Shown: positions 18,699-28,370, counted from the stretch's first letter. The stretch is 64,000 nucleotides of DNA from Planktothrix agardhii NIES-204 (GCA_003609755.1 AP017991.1:1567501-1631500), one strand, 5' to 3'. Numbers and translations are program-made. The notes: generated by a model not told the origin, from the letters alone.

Positions 18699-18734
18699 AA
18701 TGCCCAGACGAAAGTAATCTTGCGTCTGGGCATT
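18699..18734. other. 12-bp inverted repeat between tRNA-Trp and secE
   Basis: AATGCCCAGACG and CGTCTGGGCATT enclose a 12-base loop. On the minus strand it is a strong hairpin just downstream of tRNA-Trp, but without a T tract (GTTCC follows). It may protect or process the tRNA 3' end, or act as a weak terminator before secE. Confidence 0.7.
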
Positions 18735-18746
18735 GGAGGTATCCAG

Positions 18747-18819
18747 CGCGCCCTGGAGGACTTGAACCCCCGACATCAGGTTTTGGAGACCTGCGTTCTA
18801 CCAACTGAACTAAGAGCGC
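18747..18819 (-). tRNA. tRNA-Trp (anticodon CCA)
   Basis: Acceptor GCGCTCT pairs with AGGGCGC (one T-G pair); D stem GTTC/GAAC; anticodon stem CAGGT/ACCTG with loop CTCCAAA, anticodon CCA; T stem GGGGG/CCTCC; discriminator G. CCA is not encoded. Its place between rplS and secE is conserved in cyanobacteria. Confidence 0.97.
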
Positions 18820-18934
18820 ATAGCGGAGTGGCTGATCTTCCACCTTATTTAGCTTAACACAAATTACAGACTTTAGTTAAACTTTTTTTCTGATCATCAC
18901 CAGGGGAATCATGGAATCTCTGGCGTTGCCCAAA

Positions 18935-19321
18935 TTACAGACTCCGATCAAACCGTTGTTTAACGCGAGTGGCTTTACCAATGCGATCGCGGAGATAGAA
19001 TAGTTTCGCCCGTCGGACTTTACCTCGACGGATAACTTTAATATCCGCAATTCTCGGAGAATGGATTAAGAAAACTCTCTCAACTCCTACTCCTTGAAAA
19101 ATCTTCCGCACAGTGATGGTGGCGTTAATTCCGCCATGACGTTTAGCAATCACAACCCCCTCATAGGGCTGAATTCGCTCTTTGCCACCCTCTTGAATTT
19201 TCACCGCAACCTTGATCGTATCACCGACATAAATATCGGGAAGATCGGGTTTATTGAGTTGCTGTCGGAGGCTTTCGATTTCTTCCGTTTCAATAGAACG
19301 GATAATTTCTCCCGCTTTCAT
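18935..19321 (-). CDS. rplS: Ribosomal protein L19
   Basis: 128 residues from ATG at 19321 ([15 protein letters not shown]); in-frame codons upstream to 19420 do not resemble the family. Conserved blocks are [44 protein letters not shown] and [16 protein letters not shown]. It sits at the 30S-50S interface. It is upstream of tRNA-Trp on the same strand and divergent from the PiT transporter gene by 82 bases. Confidence 0.95.
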   Translation of the reverse strand: MKAGEIIRSIETEEIESLRQQLNKPDLPDIYVGDTIKVAVKIQEGGKERIQPYEGVVIAKRHGGINATITVRKIFQGVGVERVFLIHSPRIADIKVIRRGKVRRAKLFYLRDRIGKATRVKQRFDRSL

Positions 19322-19403
19322 GATAATTTTCCAAAACTCACAAGATCTGATTATAGATCGAAAAGGACTGTAAAATCCATAGCATTCACCTGGATTCACA
19401 AAG

Positions 19404-20690
19404 ATGTTAGAACAATCCATGACCGTCTTCGTTGAAATTGTGTTGCTGTGCGGGTTAGCCTTCTATGTTGCCTGTAATCTAGGGGCTAATGATGTGGCAA
19501 ACTCGATGGGGACGTCGGTGGGTTCCAAGGCATTGACCCTGAAACAAGCGATTATCGTCGCCGGGATTTTAGAGTTTAGCGGGGCGGTATTTTTTGGAGA
19601 GCGAGTCTCTAAAACCTTAGCGACGGGGGTTGTTAACCTGGAAGTTTTTATCTCCACGCCTCAAGTCTTTGTGATTGGGATGGTATCGGTATTGCTTTCG
19701 GCGGGATTATGGTTACAAATTGCCACCCTGAAGGGATTGCCCGTATCTTCGTCCCATGCGGTGGTGGGAGCGATCGCTGGATTTAGCTGTATTGCTGCTG
19801 GGGTCAAGGCGGTAAACTGGCAAACTATCGGTTTAATTTCCCTGACTTGGTTAGTCACTCCGGTGATCAGTGGTTTAATTGCAGCGTTATTTTACAAACT
19901 GATCAAATATTGGATTTTAGACCAACCCGATCCCGATCGCCAAATTCAAGAATGGATTCCCTGGTTAAGTAGTATCTTAATCGGAATTTTTGGGGTGATT
20001 GTCTTCCCAATTTTGAGTTCGCCCTTGCAAACAATCTTAACCCAATGGGGGTGGACGTTACCTGTCCATGATATTTTTTTAGCCCTGGGTGGAATCGCGG
20101 CGGTCAGTTTAACTGGATTCAGTTGGCGACAATTAGATCAACAGCAGCAGGATTCTAGTTCTAATCCCATACCGGAAAAATTCCCTGGGATCGAAAAACA
20201 AATGGCAGGATTTCAGGTAATTAGTGCCTGTTTTGTCGCTTTTGCCCACGGGTCAAATGATGTAGGAAATACTATCGCGCCCTTAGCCGCAATTTTAGCG
20301 GTAATTAAAACGGGTTCAGTTCCCCTAGATGATATTGAAATCCCGATTTGGATTTTACTGTTGGGGGGGAGTGGGATTGTTACCGGACTCGCCATCTGGG
20401 GTAAAAATGTGATTAAAACCGTCGGAGAAAATATTATTTCCCTGCTTCCGAGTCAGGGATTTTGTGCGGAATTGGCCACGGCTACCACCGTATTATTGGC
20501 ATCCCGTTTAGGATTACCCGCTTCTACCTCCCATGCGTTGGTGGGGGGTGTGGTGGGCATTGGACTGGTACAGGGGGGAAAAGAGGTGCGCTTGGATACC
20601 GTCCGTTCCATTGCCTTAGCCTGGGTGATTACGGTTCCTAGTGCGGCTATAATCAGTGGGATTCTATTTAAAATATTCAATAGATTATAA
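19404..20690 (+). CDS. PiT-family inorganic phosphate transporter
   Basis: 428 residues with about ten to twelve membrane helices. It has the two inverted PiT signatures: [18 protein letters not shown] near the N-terminus and [18 protein letters not shown] in the second half. Each is followed by a PVSSSHA/PASTSHA motif. It is a metal-phosphate:H+ (or Na+) symporter of the inner membrane, low affinity in known members. A Gln/Ser-rich cytoplasmic loop lies around residues 235-270. Two ATG codons (19404, 19419) are possible starts. Confidence 0.92.
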   Translation: MLEQSMTVFVEIVLLCGLAFYVACNLGANDVANSMGTSVGSKALTLKQAIIVAGILEFSGAVFFGERVSKTLATGVVNLEVFISTPQVFVIGMVSVLLSAGLWLQIATLKGLPVSSSHAVVGAIAGFSCIAAGVKAVNWQTIGLISLTWLVTPVISGLIAALFYKLIKYWILDQPDPDRQIQEWIPWLSSILIGIFGVIVFPILSSPLQTILTQWGWTLPVHDIFLALGGIAAVSLTGFSWRQLDQQQQDSSSNPIPEKFPGIEKQMAGFQVISACFVAFAHGSNDVGNTIAPLAAILAVIKTGSVPLDDIEIPIWILLLGGSGIVTGLAIWGKNVIKTVGENIISLLPSQGFCAELATATTVLLASRLGLPASTSHALVGGVVGIGLVQGGKEVRLDTVRSIALAWVITVPSAAIISGILFKIFNRL

Positions 20691-20917
20691 ATAAAATGTG
20701 GCACATTGGAAACGAGCGTGTCTTTACACGCTGAGTGAGCTATTGTTTAGTTTAGGTTTTTGGGGATAATTCTTCCCTGGCTTTGCCATTTTTCCCGTTG
20801 TGCCTTTATCGGTCAAGACTAGGATTTTCTAGTCTATCAATTGTGAAACCCGGTATGCAGCGTTGGTATGAGTGGCGTCATAGCTGAATCAGCAGATCAA
20901 TAAGAGGTTAATCACGA

Positions 20918-22630
20918 ATGGGGACACAGGAGAATCAACCGCCACCGTTAGGATCGGGAGAAACCACATCCGCAGAAATTATCCTAAGTTCGGTGATACA
21001 GGAATTAGAAACCTTCCATCACCAGATTAAGGAAAGATATCTGTCGGATATCCAACGACTGGAAACGGATAAAGTTCGTTTAATTGAGGATATTGAAAAT
21101 CTGCAAACGGAATATCGGCGACTGCAATCTGTGCAGTTACAAACGCTGTCTGATCGCCTTCCTCCCAATCGAGCTTGGCTAAAACAACTGACTCAAATTG
21201 TGGCGCGTGATGTAGAACAAGCTTTGATCGCCCGCATTAATCAAATTAAAGTAGCCAGTGATCCGCCTTTATTGGCGGCTGATTCGAGTGGACTGCTTCC
21301 GAGTGGCGATCTCGGTGAGGAAAATTTCAATAATCGAGAGTTGGAAGCGGTTTTGGAAACCAGTCTGAACCAAACTTTTCAAAGCTTACAGCAGGAGTTA
21401 GGTCACTATCAAAGTAACCTATCTCAACGTTTGAACAATATGCAAACCTTGGAACAGCAGGTTGAAGCCTTGCTGGAAACCCTAGTTCATCGTTTGCAAG
21501 AACAGGTGGAACAACCCACCATAAGGGGGGATAATTCCAGACGGGAACTTCCGGGCGACGGTCATCAGGCCCTTCCCCCTGGAAATACGGGACTTACAAA
21601 TCGCGCGGAATCCGTTGCTAGTCCTAAACCTAAGTCTTCTCCAGTGCAAGTGGGTTTATTTTTGGCGTTACTTTCGGCGGTATCTCTATCGTTGTTTAAC
21701 GTTTGTTTAAAGATTATTCTCAAAGGGCCACAACCCCGAGAAATCTTTGGCATATTTTCCTTAGAAGGAATTATTTCTCCGGGGATCGGGAATTCTTTAT
21801 TAATCTTGTTACTCCGCATGATTGTGGTCATGGGACTGATGCCGATTGTGGCAACGTTCCTTTATCCTCCGGTGTGGGGTGATCTGCGACGTTTTCTTCA
21901 TTCCGGTGATCGTCGTTTAATGTTAACGGTGATTGGTAGTGGATTTTTCTTGTTTTTATCCCAGGTCGCTATCTATGTAGCCATTGGTGAGATTCCGACC
22001 GGAATTGCGATTACGATTTTCTTTATCTATCCGATTGTAACGGTAATTGCCTCTTGGGGTTTATTTGGAGATCGACCGACCATAATTCGGGTGATTGCCA
22101 TGATTATTATTCTGGCTGGAGGGATTCTCTGTTTACCTGCCCGAAATCCTAATATTGCCATGGGAAATGTACAGGTGGGGGTGATTGCTGCGATCTGTGC
22201 AGGTGTGACTTTTGCCGGGTATGTGTTACTGACTCAAGTGGCGGCGGGAAAACTCCATCCGATCCCGTTTAGTTTGGTGAACTTTGCATCAATTTTTGTC
22301 TTTTCTTCTGTGAGTTTAATGATACTACCCGATAGTTTGGGGGTTAATATTGAACCGGGAGTTTGGAATGGATTAATGATTGGGGGTGTGGTTTTAGGTG
22401 TTCTCACTCTATCAAGTTATTTATTAAATAATTTCGCCATTCGCTCGGCGGGAGCTTCCTTAGCCTCCATTATTGGGACAACCGGGCCAGCGTTAACCGC
22501 GTTGTTTGCTTTCTGGATTATCGGTGAGGAAATTAAGCAGCAACAAATCTATGGGATAGCCTTAGTAATTTTGGGTGTGGGGGCGATGAGTGTTGAACGG
22601 ATGATTGGCTCAAAGCGGAAATCTACTTAA
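20918..22630 (+). CDS. EamA/DMT-family transporter with N-terminal coiled coil
   Basis: 570 residues. Residues 1-200 are soluble and heptad-rich (LETDKVRLIEDIENLQTEYR, then YQSNLSQRLNNMQTLEQQVE). A Pro/Ser linker follows, then ten or so membrane helices (about 245-560) forming two EamA repeats. Typical EamA permeases are about 300 residues, so the extension nearly doubles the protein. AGAGG lies about 12 nt before the ATG. The substrate is unknown; family members export amino acids, nucleotides or metabolites. Confidence 0.85.
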   Translation: MGTQENQPPPLGSGETTSAEIILSSVIQELETFHHQIKERYLSDIQRLETDKVRLIEDIENLQTEYRRLQSVQLQTLSDRLPPNRAWLKQLTQIVARDVEQALIARINQIKVASDPPLLAADSSGLLPSGDLGEENFNNRELEAVLETSLNQTFQSLQQELGHYQSNLSQRLNNMQTLEQQVEALLETLVHRLQEQVEQPTIRGDNSRRELPGDGHQALPPGNTGLTNRAESVASPKPKSSPVQVGLFLALLSAVSLSLFNVCLKIILKGPQPREIFGIFSLEGIISPGIGNSLLILLLRMIVVMGLMPIVATFLYPPVWGDLRRFLHSGDRRLMLTVIGSGFFLFLSQVAIYVAIGEIPTGIAITIFFIYPIVTVIASWGLFGDRPTIIRVIAMIIILAGGILCLPARNPNIAMGNVQVGVIAAICAGVTFAGYVLLTQVAAGKLHPIPFSLVNFASIFVFSSVSLMILPDSLGVNIEPGVWNGLMIGGVVLGVLTLSSYLLNNFAIRSAGASLASIIGTTGPALTALFAFWIIGEEIKQQQIYGIALVILGVGAMSVERMIGSKRKST

Positions 22631-22647
22631 CAGTATTCAGTTATAGC

Positions 22648-22714
22648 AGGGAACACCGGAACAGCCCCCCCAAACCCCCGTGCACGGGGGGCTTGGGGGG
22701 GAGGGAACACCGGA
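22648..22714. repeat. GC-rich palindrome inside a 13-bp direct repeat
   Basis: AGGGAACACCGGA occurs at 22648-22660 and 22702-22714. Between them, a C tract and AAACCCCCGTGCACGGGGG with a G tract form a long hairpin. The layout resembles a miniature insertion with target duplication, or a dispersed hairpin. It lies between two convergent genes and could also stop transcription. Confidence 0.6.
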
Positions 22715-22825
22715 GGAAAAGACTTCACCGTCTAGCTTTGCTGCATCACTCTTTGTCCTAATAGGTCTGGCGACTGCTATAACAGTTAACAGTAATCAGT
22801 TATCAGTCGGTGGACGAGCCTTAGT

Positions 22826-23734
22826 CTACTTGGAAAATATTCCGGTTCCTCTGAGGACGTCCAGAAAAGCAAAAACCGCCGGGACATGGAACCCATTTGA
22901 CCAGAGGGCGGCTCCGATGACTCTTTCTAGGGGAACAGGTAAGGCTCTGACTTGGACTTGGGTAGGAATCGGTAAAGCAGCTAAACGGGGTAAAATGGCG
23001 GCCCCTAATCCCTGAGCTACCATACTGACAATCGTTGAATCTTCTTTAATTTGATAGGCGACTTTTAACGATTGTCCCCATTTTGACCAATGTTCCCGCA
23101 CCGCAGAAGTACATTCGGCATAATTGAATAAAATAAAAGAGTAGGTCGAGAGTTCTTCCCAGCTTAGGATTTCGGGAATTTGACCCGCTCCCCCCAAACC
23201 TGCTGTAGACGGGGAGCTAGGGAGGTTGGGAAGTAAAACTACATATTCATCTCTAGCAATTTCCCAAGTTTCAAATTCTTCCGAACGGGGTAAGGGAAGT
23301 AACCCAATATCTACTTGGCCTGTGCGTAAACTTTGTTCAATCCCTAGGGGATCGGTTTCGGTAATGGTGATTTCTATGTCAGGAAAACGACTGCGAAACT
23401 GGGCTACTTTTGAGGGAAGGATATGGGTTGCTGCACTACGAAAGGAGGCAACTCGAATTTTCCCTCGATGTAAACCTTTTTCTAAATTGACTTCATGATC
23501 GATTTTTTCACGCAGTTCTAAAATTTTACTGGCGTGTAAGATCACCCGTTCTCCGATCAGGGTAGGACGAGCGCCAAAGCGTCCTCGCAGTAGTAAGGGA
23601 ATGCCGAGTTCATCTTCTAAAGCTGCGATCGCCCGACTGACGGAGGATTGAGAGGTACTTAAACTCAATGCTGCTTCTGAAAAGCTTCCTTGTTCTGCTA
23701 CCGCTAGTAAAATTTCAAGTTGATCAATATTCAT
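22826..23734 (-). CDS. LysR-family transcriptional regulator
   Basis: About 302 residues from ATG at 23734 (MNIDQLEILLAV), where the family normally begins; 15 further codons are open upstream. The N-terminal winged helix has AVAEQGSFSEAALSLSTSQS with the usual recognition helix. The C-terminal periplasmic-binding-like effector domain includes the RVASFRSAATHILP and GLLPL regions. The regulated gene is not evident, because both neighbours are transcribed away from or toward it without a classical divergent pair. Confidence 0.88.
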   Translation of the reverse strand: MNIDQLEILLAVAEQGSFSEAALSLSTSQSSVSRAIAALEDELGIPLLLRGRFGARPTLIGERVILHASKILELREKIDHEVNLEKGLHRGKIRVASFRSAATHILPSKVAQFRSRFPDIEITITETDPLGIEQSLRTGQVDIGLLPLPRSEEFETWEIARDEYVVLLPNLPSSPSTAGLGGAGQIPEILSWEELSTYSFILFNYAECTSAVREHWSKWGQSLKVAYQIKEDSTIVSMVAQGLGAAILPRLAALPIPTQVQVRALPVPLERVIGAALWSNGFHVPAVFAFLDVLRGTGIFSK

Positions 23735-23918
23735 CTTGCTTTTAACTGTTAGCGACCCGCCATGAGCTTCCATACTCATTGAGAAAATTTTAACTTGAGT
23801 TGCTATAAATTATATTATAGTAAATCTTAGTAATTTTTTTACTCAAAATCCCTAGAGCAAACTCTGGATGATTGACTGAGATTGCTCATCTGTTTAGATT
23901 GAATTAGTAATTAAAAAT

Positions 23919-24425
23919 ATGTCTAAGTTTAATTTCTTAAATTCCCCAAAAAAATGGCTATATTTATCTTTTTCTGGTATATTTTTAGTTCTATTGATAT
24001 TGGGTTTGTTTCATTTTGATAACAAAATCCGTAGGGGTCATCAAGCCCAAGGTAGATCGATTTTAAAAACTTTGATTAAAAATCAAGATCAACAGTTTAA
24101 AACCTATGGTAAATTTACACCTAACTTAGAAAACTTATATCGAGGGACTTCAAAAGGAATCGGAACTTATAAATTTAAAATGACGGTAGAATCGGATCAG
24201 GTATTATTTGAAGCCATTCCGATTATTTGGCGTCGGGTTAGTTACTCTGGAGCTTTATTTAAGATTAAAACAAATAACTCTGTCGTACTGGTGGGAGGAA
24301 TTTGTAAAAGTCCTAATTCCTCGATGACTGCTCCAACTCCAATTCTACCTCCTGTTCCCAACTTTTATCAAGTCCGTTGTCCTCTTGATGCTGAATTGAT
24401 GGAATCCATGAAGTTTTTCAGGTAA
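23919..24425 (+). CDS. Type IV pilin-like G/H-family protein
   Basis: 168 residues. One N-terminal membrane segment (about 13-31) is followed by GRSILKTLIKNQDQQFKTYGKF. That fits the pilin G/H pattern in which a small residue-rich helix leads to a Tyr/Phe-Gly-Lys-Phe turn, as in cyanobacterial minor pilin-like proteins. No canonical prepilin peptidase site (G/FxxxxE) is present, so it is probably a membrane-anchored relative rather than a processed pilin. Function unknown. Confidence 0.5.
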   Translation: MSKFNFLNSPKKWLYLSFSGIFLVLLILGLFHFDNKIRRGHQAQGRSILKTLIKNQDQQFKTYGKFTPNLENLYRGTSKGIGTYKFKMTVESDQVLFEAIPIIWRRVSYSGALFKIKTNNSVVLVGGICKSPNSSMTAPTPILPPVPNFYQVRCPLDAELMESMKFFR

Positions 24426-24552
24426 AATATAAAATCAAGATTAATGTCTAAATCTAAATCATTTTCTCCTAAAAATTCAACCGTTTCGTATTATTCTATA
24501 CTTATCCTCTTCTATTTCCCAAAAATTGCTAACTAACTAAAATTTGAGTAAA

Positions 24553-25299
24553 ATGAATCAATCTAAAAAAAGTTTAGGTAAAGTATATTTAGTTGGTGCT
24601 GGGCCGGGAGATCCCGGTCTGTTAACCGTTAAAGGAAAAACTTTATTAGAATTAGCAGATGTGGTAATTTATGATGCCTTAGTTAGTGATCAAATCTTGG
24701 ATTTAATTAACCCCGAAGCCGAAAAAATTAATGCCGGAAAACGGCGAGGTAAACATTCATTATTGCAGGAAGAAACAACTCAAATATTAATTGAAAAAGC
24801 TCAAATTCATGCGGTTGTTGTGCGACTTAAAGGAGGAGATCCGTTTATTTTTGGTCGCGGTGGGGAGGAAATGCAAGACTTAATTCAAGCCGGAGTTTCT
24901 GTGGAAGTTGTCCCCGGAATTACTTCGGGAATTGCGGCGCCTGCTTATGCGGGAATTCCCTTAACCCATCGAGATCATAGTTCATCAGTTACCTTTGTAA
25001 CGGGTCATGAAACCGCCGGAAAATATCGGCCGCAGGTGAATTGGGAAGCGATCGCCAAGGGTTCAGAAACTATTGTAATTTATATGGGGGTTCACAATTT
25101 ACCCTATATTATTCAACAGTTAACTAATGCTGGACAGCCCCTAGAGACTCCGATCGCCTTAATTCGTTGGGGAACTCGACCGGAGCAGGAGGAGTTAATT
25201 GCCACCTTAAAAACGATTGTTCAAAAAGTAGCAGAAACGGGTTTTGAAGCTCCGGCGATCGCTGTAATTGGTTCAGTTGTTAATTTAAAAATGTGTTAA
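24553..25299 (+). CDS. cobA: Uroporphyrinogen-III C-methyltransferase
   Basis: About 248 residues; ATG at 24553 is preferred to a TTG three codons earlier. It transfers methyl groups from SAM to C2 and C7 of uroporphyrinogen III, giving precorrin-2 for siroheme and cobalamin. Motifs: VYLVGAGPGDPGLLTVKG (SAM loop), VVIYDALVS, RLKGGDPFIFGRGGEE, and VVPGITSGIAAPAYAGIPLTHR. It is a single-domain SUMT, not fused to CysG or HemD. Confidence 0.93.
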   Translation: MNQSKKSLGKVYLVGAGPGDPGLLTVKGKTLLELADVVIYDALVSDQILDLINPEAEKINAGKRRGKHSLLQEETTQILIEKAQIHAVVVRLKGGDPFIFGRGGEEMQDLIQAGVSVEVVPGITSGIAAPAYAGIPLTHRDHSSSVTFVTGHETAGKYRPQVNWEAIAKGSETIVIYMGVHNLPYIIQQLTNAGQPLETPIALIRWGTRPEQEELIATLKTIVQKVAETGFEAPAIAVIGSVVNLKMC

Positions 25300-25444
25300 C
25301 TTTTGACTGATGTTCATAATAATTAATCTCTAATAATCTGAATTAAACTTTCAGCTAGGATATTTTTGATCAACATTTTCGGTGAAGTTTTGCTATACTA
25401 TAAAAAAATAGTTTTAATTTTATCTAAAATTAAAATGGGGAAAG

Positions 25445-26125
25445 ATGAGAATTTTATTAGTTGAAGATGATGAACGGATTACGAAAGCCTTAGCAGAAGC
25501 GTTAATGGATCATCATTATGTGGTGGATGTCGTTCATGATGGTCAGATGGGGTGGGAGTTTGCAGAATCGGCTGCTTATGATGTAATTATATTAGATGTG
25601 ATGTTACCCGGACTGAGTGGGATTCAGTTTTGCCAACGATTAAGACAACAGGGGAAAACTACACCCGTATTGATGTTAACGGCAAAAGATACCAGTGCTG
25701 ATAAAGTTTTAGGCTTAGATGTGGGAGCGGATGATTATGTGATTAAACCCTTTGATTTACAGGAGTTATTAGCAAGAGTTCGGGCTTTATTAAGACGGGG
25801 AAATTCGGCCTTACCTCCGGTGTTAGAATGGGGAAGTCTTCGTTTAGATCCGAATAGTTGTGAAGTCACTTATGCAGAAAAACTTTTATCTTTAACACCT
25901 AAAGAGTATGGTTTATTAGAGTTATTTTTACGCAGCCCCGGACGAGTGCTTTCTAGGGAAATAATTTTAGAGCATCTCTGGTCTTTTGAGGATATTCCGG
26001 GTGATGATACGGTGAAAACCCATATCAAAAGATTAAGACAAAAACTTAAAATAGTTGGTGTACCCTCTACATTAATTGAAACAGTTTATGGTTTGGGATA
26101 TCGGCTCAAAACGCAAGGAAATTAA
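25445..26125 (+). CDS. OmpR-family response regulator (RppA/NrsR-like)
   Basis: 226 residues. The receiver domain has acidic pocket EDDE, phospho-acceptor Asp51 in VIILDVMLPG, and Lys in VIKPFD. The C-terminal winged helix has SLTPKEYGLLELFLRSPGR and VYGLGYRL. GGGGA precedes the ATG. The kinase gene overlaps its 3' end, so this is a standard two-component pair. Resemblance to cyanobacterial RppA/NrsR/CopR regulators suggests metal or redox sensing, but the inducer cannot be read here. Confidence 0.93.
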   Translation: MRILLVEDDERITKALAEALMDHHYVVDVVHDGQMGWEFAESAAYDVIILDVMLPGLSGIQFCQRLRQQGKTTPVLMLTAKDTSADKVLGLDVGADDYVIKPFDLQELLARVRALLRRGNSALPPVLEWGSLRLDPNSCEVTYAEKLLSLTPKEYGLLELFLRSPGRVLSREIILEHLWSFEDIPGDDTVKTHIKRLRQKLKIVGVPSTLIETVYGLGYRLKTQGN

Positions 26126-27422
26126 CCCTCAATTTAGATATTTAAGTTGGCGGTTATTGCTTTCCTATTTAGGAGTGATGATGGCAATTTCAGGAATATC
26201 AATGATTACCGTTTATGAGTTTTTTTCCCTGAGTTTATATCAACAATTAGATCGTCAATTGTTAATATTAGCAGATGCAGCTACCCATAGTTTATCAGAG
26301 GTTAAAGAACATAAAGAAGCATTTGAAACCGATGATTTTAGAGGATTAGATGATGATGGTGATCTAGATATTCCTTGGCAAAATATTCAGCAAGCCAGTC
26401 AAGGAATTGAATGGTTTGATCAAAACCGCCAACTGATTGCTAAAACCGGAAAAGTGTTTCCTCCTATTGATTTATCCCATTATCATTGGACTTATATAGT
26501 TGACGGCAAAAAAATTCGTACTCTAACTTTACAGATTAATAAAGAATCAGAATTACAAAAACAGATTATCGGTTATGTACGGGTCAGTGAGTCTACAAAA
26601 CCCGTGGAAAGGGTGTTGATAAAATTAAGATTAGGAATGATGTTAGGGGGAATATTAGTATCAGGATTAACTGCTTTTGGAGGAATGTGGTTAACAAAAC
26701 AATCTTTAAAACCGATTGAACAAAGTTTTGAAAAACTCAAACAATTTACCGCCGATGCTTCTCATGAATTGAGAAATCCTTTAGCGGGAATTAGGACTTG
26801 TGTGGAAGTTATGCAGAGTCATCCAGAACGAATTCATCCTGCTGATATTGATAAATTAAAAGCGATCGCCAGTGGCGTCAATCAAATGACCAGCTTAGTA
26901 GAAGATTTATTACTTTTGGCTCGCACAGATCAAGATTCTATTCCGATAACAACGAATTTAGTAATTATTCCCATGAATGAACTATTAGAAGATTTGGTGG
27001 AATTTCTCCTGTATCAAGCTGAAGAAAAGGGGGTGCAATTAATCTTAGATATGAATAATGAAATTAAAATAAAAGGGGAGGGAAATCAACTTTGGCGATT
27101 ATTTTTAAACTTAATAGAAAATGCAATTTATTATACTGATACCGGGGGGAAAGTAACAGTATATTTAGAGCAGCAAGAGAAATGGGTTTGGGTACGAATA
27201 GAAGACACCGGAATCGGAATTTCTCCTGAACAATTACCCTTGATTTTTGATCGATTATGGCGTGCTGATCAAGCTCGAAATCGCAGAAAAGGGGGATCGG
27301 GGTTAGGGTTAGCGATCGCTCAAACCTTAGCCCAAAATCATCAAGCAGAAATCACGGCCACCAGTCAGTTAGGAAAGGGTAGCTGTTTTTCCGTGCGTTT
27401 TCCCACTCTAGCCAACAGCTAA
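26088..27422 (+). CDS. Membrane sensor histidine kinase
   Basis: About 445 residues; starts with ATG at 26088 inside the regulator gene (38-nt overlap). A TTG at 26076 is an alternative. Topology: membrane segment near residue 25-45, a periplasmic loop of about 130 residues, and a second segment near 185-205. Then comes the dimerisation domain with phospho-His in FTADASHELRNPL, the N box NLIENAIYYT, the G1 box DTGIGI, and the G2 box GGSGLGLAIAQ. All kinase motifs are intact. It partners the preceding regulator. Confidence 0.92.
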   Translation: MVWDIGSKRKEINPQFRYLSWRLLLSYLGVMMAISGISMITVYEFFSLSLYQQLDRQLLILADAATHSLSEVKEHKEAFETDDFRGLDDDGDLDIPWQNIQQASQGIEWFDQNRQLIAKTGKVFPPIDLSHYHWTYIVDGKKIRTLTLQINKESELQKQIIGYVRVSESTKPVERVLIKLRLGMMLGGILVSGLTAFGGMWLTKQSLKPIEQSFEKLKQFTADASHELRNPLAGIRTCVEVMQSHPERIHPADIDKLKAIASGVNQMTSLVEDLLLLARTDQDSIPITTNLVIIPMNELLEDLVEFLLYQAEEKGVQLILDMNNEIKIKGEGNQLWRLFLNLIENAIYYTDTGGKVTVYLEQQEKWVWVRIEDTGIGISPEQLPLIFDRLWRADQARNRRKGGSGLGLAIAQTLAQNHQAEITATSQLGKGSCFSVRFPTLANS

Positions 27423-27458
27423 TTAAAATCCCATCATTTAATCCCTAATATTTCCATC

Positions 27459-27475
27459 TGTCACCAGTTTGTCAC
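27459..27475 (+). promoter_or_regulatory. Candidate response-regulator site, direct repeat TGTCAC
   Basis: TGTCAC at 27459-27464 and again at 27470-27475, exactly 11 bp apart. Side-by-side repeats at one helical turn are the usual target layout for OmpR-type dimers. The site lies downstream of the kinase gene and about 150 bp before the PepSY-like gene. A second dyad (GCAAAAG/CTTTTGC) lies at 27508-27523. Confidence 0.4.
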
Positions 27476-27620
27476 TTTTTAGCTTTATTCTAAAACTCAG
27501 GGTGAAGGCAAAAGTCCTTTTGCTATTGGATCAAGAACCATTCACTTTGTAATCTGGCAACTTTTAGAGACGTAAAAAATTTACATTTCTACCTACTTAT
27601 AATTATTGAGGTTAATAATA

Positions 27621-28226
27621 ATGGCAAATCTACAGTTTTTTAAATCTCATCAGCTTTGGAAACTGCATCGTAAAATTGCACCGATTATATTTATTCCTTT
27701 CTTTTTAACTGCTTTCACAGGAATGGGTTATCGCCTGGGAAGGACTTGGATGGGAATGCCAAAAGATCAAGCAAATATTTTTCTGATGATTCATCAAGGA
27801 GAATTTTTAGGAGAACCCTTAGTTCCGATTTATGTATTATTGGTAGGTTTAGGACTAATTGCCATGCTTGTCACGGGAGTGACCATGGTTCGGTTAACGC
27901 AAAAAAAACGTAAAAATCCCCCCAAAGATCAGCCTTTAAATAATAGAAAAGTTCATCAAATTTTAGCACCAATTGTATTTTTACCATTATTTATAAGTGC
28001 GTCAACAGGCATTTTGTATCGACTTGGTGAGGATTGGTTTGGTATGTCGAGTGATGCTTCTAAACTCTTATTAACCATTCATCAAGGTTCATATTTTGGC
28101 TCCTTTGGAAGATCAATTTACGTGGCTTTAATTGGTGTAGGATTAATTGCCATGTTAATTACAGGAATTAATATGACGGGAATTTTCCGTAAAAAACGGG
28201 CTAAAGCTTCTTCAGAAGAATCTTAA
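27621..28226 (+). CDS. PepSY-associated membrane protein, two internal repeats
   Basis: About 201 residues from ATG at 27621, with GAGG nine bases ahead. It is a near duplication: residues 10-92 and 106-190 both run KxHxxxAPIxFxPxF, then STG/TGM-YRLG, then IHQG, then the VxLxGLGLIAML-TG segment. Four membrane helices carry His residues that could hold heme or metal. The fold is that of PepSY-TM proteins found with ferric reductases and metal-responsive kinases. The gene follows the two-component pair and is likely its target. Confidence 0.65.
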   Translation: MANLQFFKSHQLWKLHRKIAPIIFIPFFLTAFTGMGYRLGRTWMGMPKDQANIFLMIHQGEFLGEPLVPIYVLLVGLGLIAMLVTGVTMVRLTQKKRKNPPKDQPLNNRKVHQILAPIVFLPLFISASTGILYRLGEDWFGMSSDASKLLLTIHQGSYFGSFGRSIYVALIGVGLIAMLITGINMTGIFRKKRAKASSEES

Positions 28227-28240
28227 GTTTAAACGAAATC

Positions 28241-28284
28241 TACACTATGTAGAGACGTTCCATGGAACGTCTCTACATAGTGTA
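28241..28284. repeat. 44-bp perfect palindrome
   Basis: Two 22-bp arms with no loop, centred on CCATGG, with GTAGAGACG arms. It resembles a palindrome family widely scattered in cyanobacterial genomes. As RNA it would be a strong hairpin and could end the PepSY transcript, though no T tract follows. Confidence 0.85.
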
Positions 28285-28370
28285 AACTGGATTTCAGATG
28301 AGGTTAATTATTTTTTTTGACAATTCATAATCAGCAAGATTATTAACCCTAAAAAATACCTAGATTATCG

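Noticed and set aside
22680-23015. 111-residue plus-strand frame opposite the LysR gene
   Set aside because: It starts in a GC-rich palindrome and is antisense to conserved LysR codons.
24425-24552. Cobalamin riboswitch ahead of cobA
   Set aside because: Only about 127 bases, AT-rich, with no B12-box-like sequence seen.
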